From NCBI GenBank assembly GCA_052400625.1, contig JBQTGH010000002.1: DNA of 64,000 nucleotides; one strand, written 5' to 3'. Shown here in pieces: positions 63,093 to 64,000 of the stretch. Position 1 is the first letter of the stretch. The number at the start of each line of letters is the position of its first letter. Origin of the DNA: Thermophagus sp052400625 (GTDB lineage Bacteria > Bacteroidota > Bacteroidia > Bacteroidales > Marinilabiliaceae). The notes under the pieces are model-generated. The model was given only the letters and a program-made list of their open reading frames with translations, ran no database searches and had not been told where the DNA came from. The translations under genes and the position numbers were made by a program.

Positions 63093-64000
63093 TTAGGCAG
63101 CATTACTTTTCAAATAGTATTTATGGAAATAAAAAATTCGCACCTTCTTGTACCACCTGTAAAAGAGTCTGCCAAGGTTCCATAAAAACCAATTGTGAAC
63201 GTAAACGAATCGTCCGGTTTCGCGGATCATTCCGCCATATGATTTCTTATACTGTCGCAAGAGAAAATCCTTTCCGGGTCTGCCTCCGCTACCCATTTCC
63301 AGAGAACCGACTCCTTCCCTTTGTAACTCTCTGATGATATCCCATAAAAAACCATCGTAAATCCATTGCTCGCTTTCCTCAAGCAGATTTCCTTCCATCC
63401 AAATATGAGCCCTGTCATCGAAAAGCAAAAGCCATACTGTGGCTTTCATGCTCCCATTTAAAAACAAACCTTTTGCTTTTAGCTTCGGTTTTAGATTTTC
63501 GGAATTAATAATCGCCTGCATCAAAGAGAAGTTAGGCATGGGTCTCCCTTTGGATAAAAAAGAAGATCTCAACACCTTCCAGGCGGTTTTGAGTTCCTTT
63601 TTATCAACCAATTCTCTGATCTCGAAACTATCGTTCTTCAAATTTTCAATATTCTTACGTCTCTCCGGCGATAGCGATGCCCAGAGCTTTCCCTCCTTTT
63701 GGTCGATATCGACCACCACTGTCAGATAAGGTTCGTAATAGAACCCGGCCTCTTCATATACCGGTTTCAGCGGGAGTTTCAACCGATAATTCCGGATCTC
63801 TGTATAAACCACCGACCTGGCAGTTTTTGCAAACAAGGACTCTACCAACGCCAGTAAAATTCCGCTATCGTTATCTTTTATCAGCGGTCCGCCAAATATT
63901 ATCTGACGACGCGTGAAAAACGTAAACGGAGGAAATACATTTCTTAACTGAACCACAATTAACAATCCCACCAGCTCATCCTGTTCAAAAGCAAAAAATG
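63093..64000 (-). CDS. FemAB/GNAT-like acyl- or aminoacyltransferase, N-terminus beyond the edge
   Basis: The frame is open through the right edge (the 29 bases to 64000 add FAFEQDELV before GLLIVVQ). The visible part of about 300 residues has paired GNAT folds, with SPERRKNIENLKND (about 100-113 of this segment) typical of FemAB-type and BioF2-like proteins, and an ERTVWLLLFDDRAHIWMEGN-like strand (read ATVWLLLFDDRAHIWMEGNL). Related proteins in polysaccharide loci add amino acids or acyl groups to sugars. Position at the head of this cluster fits modification of the repeat unit. The end YFHKYYLKSNAA is basic. Confidence 0.8.
   Translation of the reverse strand, partial: FFAFEQDELVGLLIVVQLRNVFPPFTFFTRRQIIFGGPLIKDNDSGILLALVESLFAKTARSVVYTEIRNYRLKLPLKPVYEEAGFYYEPYLTVVVDIDQKEGKLWASLSPERRKNIENLKNDSFEIRELVDKKELKTAWKVLRSSFLSKGRPMPNFSLMQAIINSENLKPKLKAKGLFLNGSMKATVWLLLFDDRAHIWMEGNLLEESEQWIYDGFLWDIIRELQREGVGSLEMGSGGRPGKDFLLRQYKKSYGGMIRETGRFVYVHNWFLWNLGRLFYRWYKKVRIFYFHKYYLKSNAA

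Overview
The window comes from a member of the Bacteroidota, most likely a marine or anaerobic lineage related to Marinilabiliales or Cytophagales; I cannot fix the genus. The evidence is a SusC/SusD pair, lipoproteins with SusE-type domains, several PorP/SprF-family proteins, surface proteins ending in the gliding-motility-associated (type B, type IX secretion) C-terminal domain, Bacteroidota-type TAnnTTTG promoter boxes and the general lack of Shine-Dalgarno sequences. I saw no rRNA, tRNA or CRISPR array.

Layout. (1) 1-3.3 kb is an insertion-sequence graveyard: a partial IS4-type transposase, a decayed IS3-family orfA/orfB pair, an IS21 istB remnant and a second broken IS3 copy. (2) 3.5-17.7 kb, minus strand, is a polysaccharide utilisation locus (PUL) for alpha-mannan: SusC, SusD, a SusE-like lipoprotein, two GH76 endo-alpha-1,6-mannanases, a GH92 alpha-mannosidase, a class I phosphomannose isomerase with a long extra N-terminus, and a ROK-family sugar kinase. 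A divergent GntR/UTRA regulator lies at 18.2-18.9 kb, with two identical palindromic 10-mers overlapping the two predicted promoters. (3) 19.0-19.9 kb holds ISL3 and IS3 fragments and an orphan copy of a leader sequence. (4) 20.2-39.9 kb, plus strand, has three couples of a large type IX-secreted surface protein and a PorP/SprF-type partner, an OmpA/PorE-like envelope protein, a K+/H+ antiporter and an MscS channel. (5) 40.3-48.7 kb has a glycogen pair (GlgX, MalQ), a PAS histidine kinase, an Xaa-Pro aminopeptidase, a small GNAT protein and a nitroreductase. (6) 48.8-49.0 kb is a 165-bp palindromic MITE-like element between two hairpin terminators. (7) 49.0-64.0 kb, minus strand, has a MATE exporter and a surface-polysaccharide cluster whose four sugar genes match the WbpA/B/E/D route to UDP-2,3-diacetamido-2,3-dideoxy-glucuronic acid, with glycosyltransferases, a Wzi-like outer-membrane protein, an amidotransferase and a FemAB/GNAT-like protein running off the right edge.

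How it works together. The PUL encodes surface capture of mannan (SusCDE), cleavage of the backbone (GH76) and side chains (GH92), then phosphorylation (ROK) and isomerisation (PMI) of mannose into fructose-6-phosphate, apparently repressed by the GntR protein. The type IX adhesins and the capsule cluster shape the cell surface.

The most unusual signal is a roughly 51-nt leader sequence that aligns without gaps to the start codon in front of three unrelated genes (susC, a GH76 gene, and a capsule glycosyltransferase more than 40 kb away). In the two PUL copies it forms one arm of a long imperfect hairpin. A fourth, orphan copy is fused to an IS3 fragment, which suggests a lost gene.
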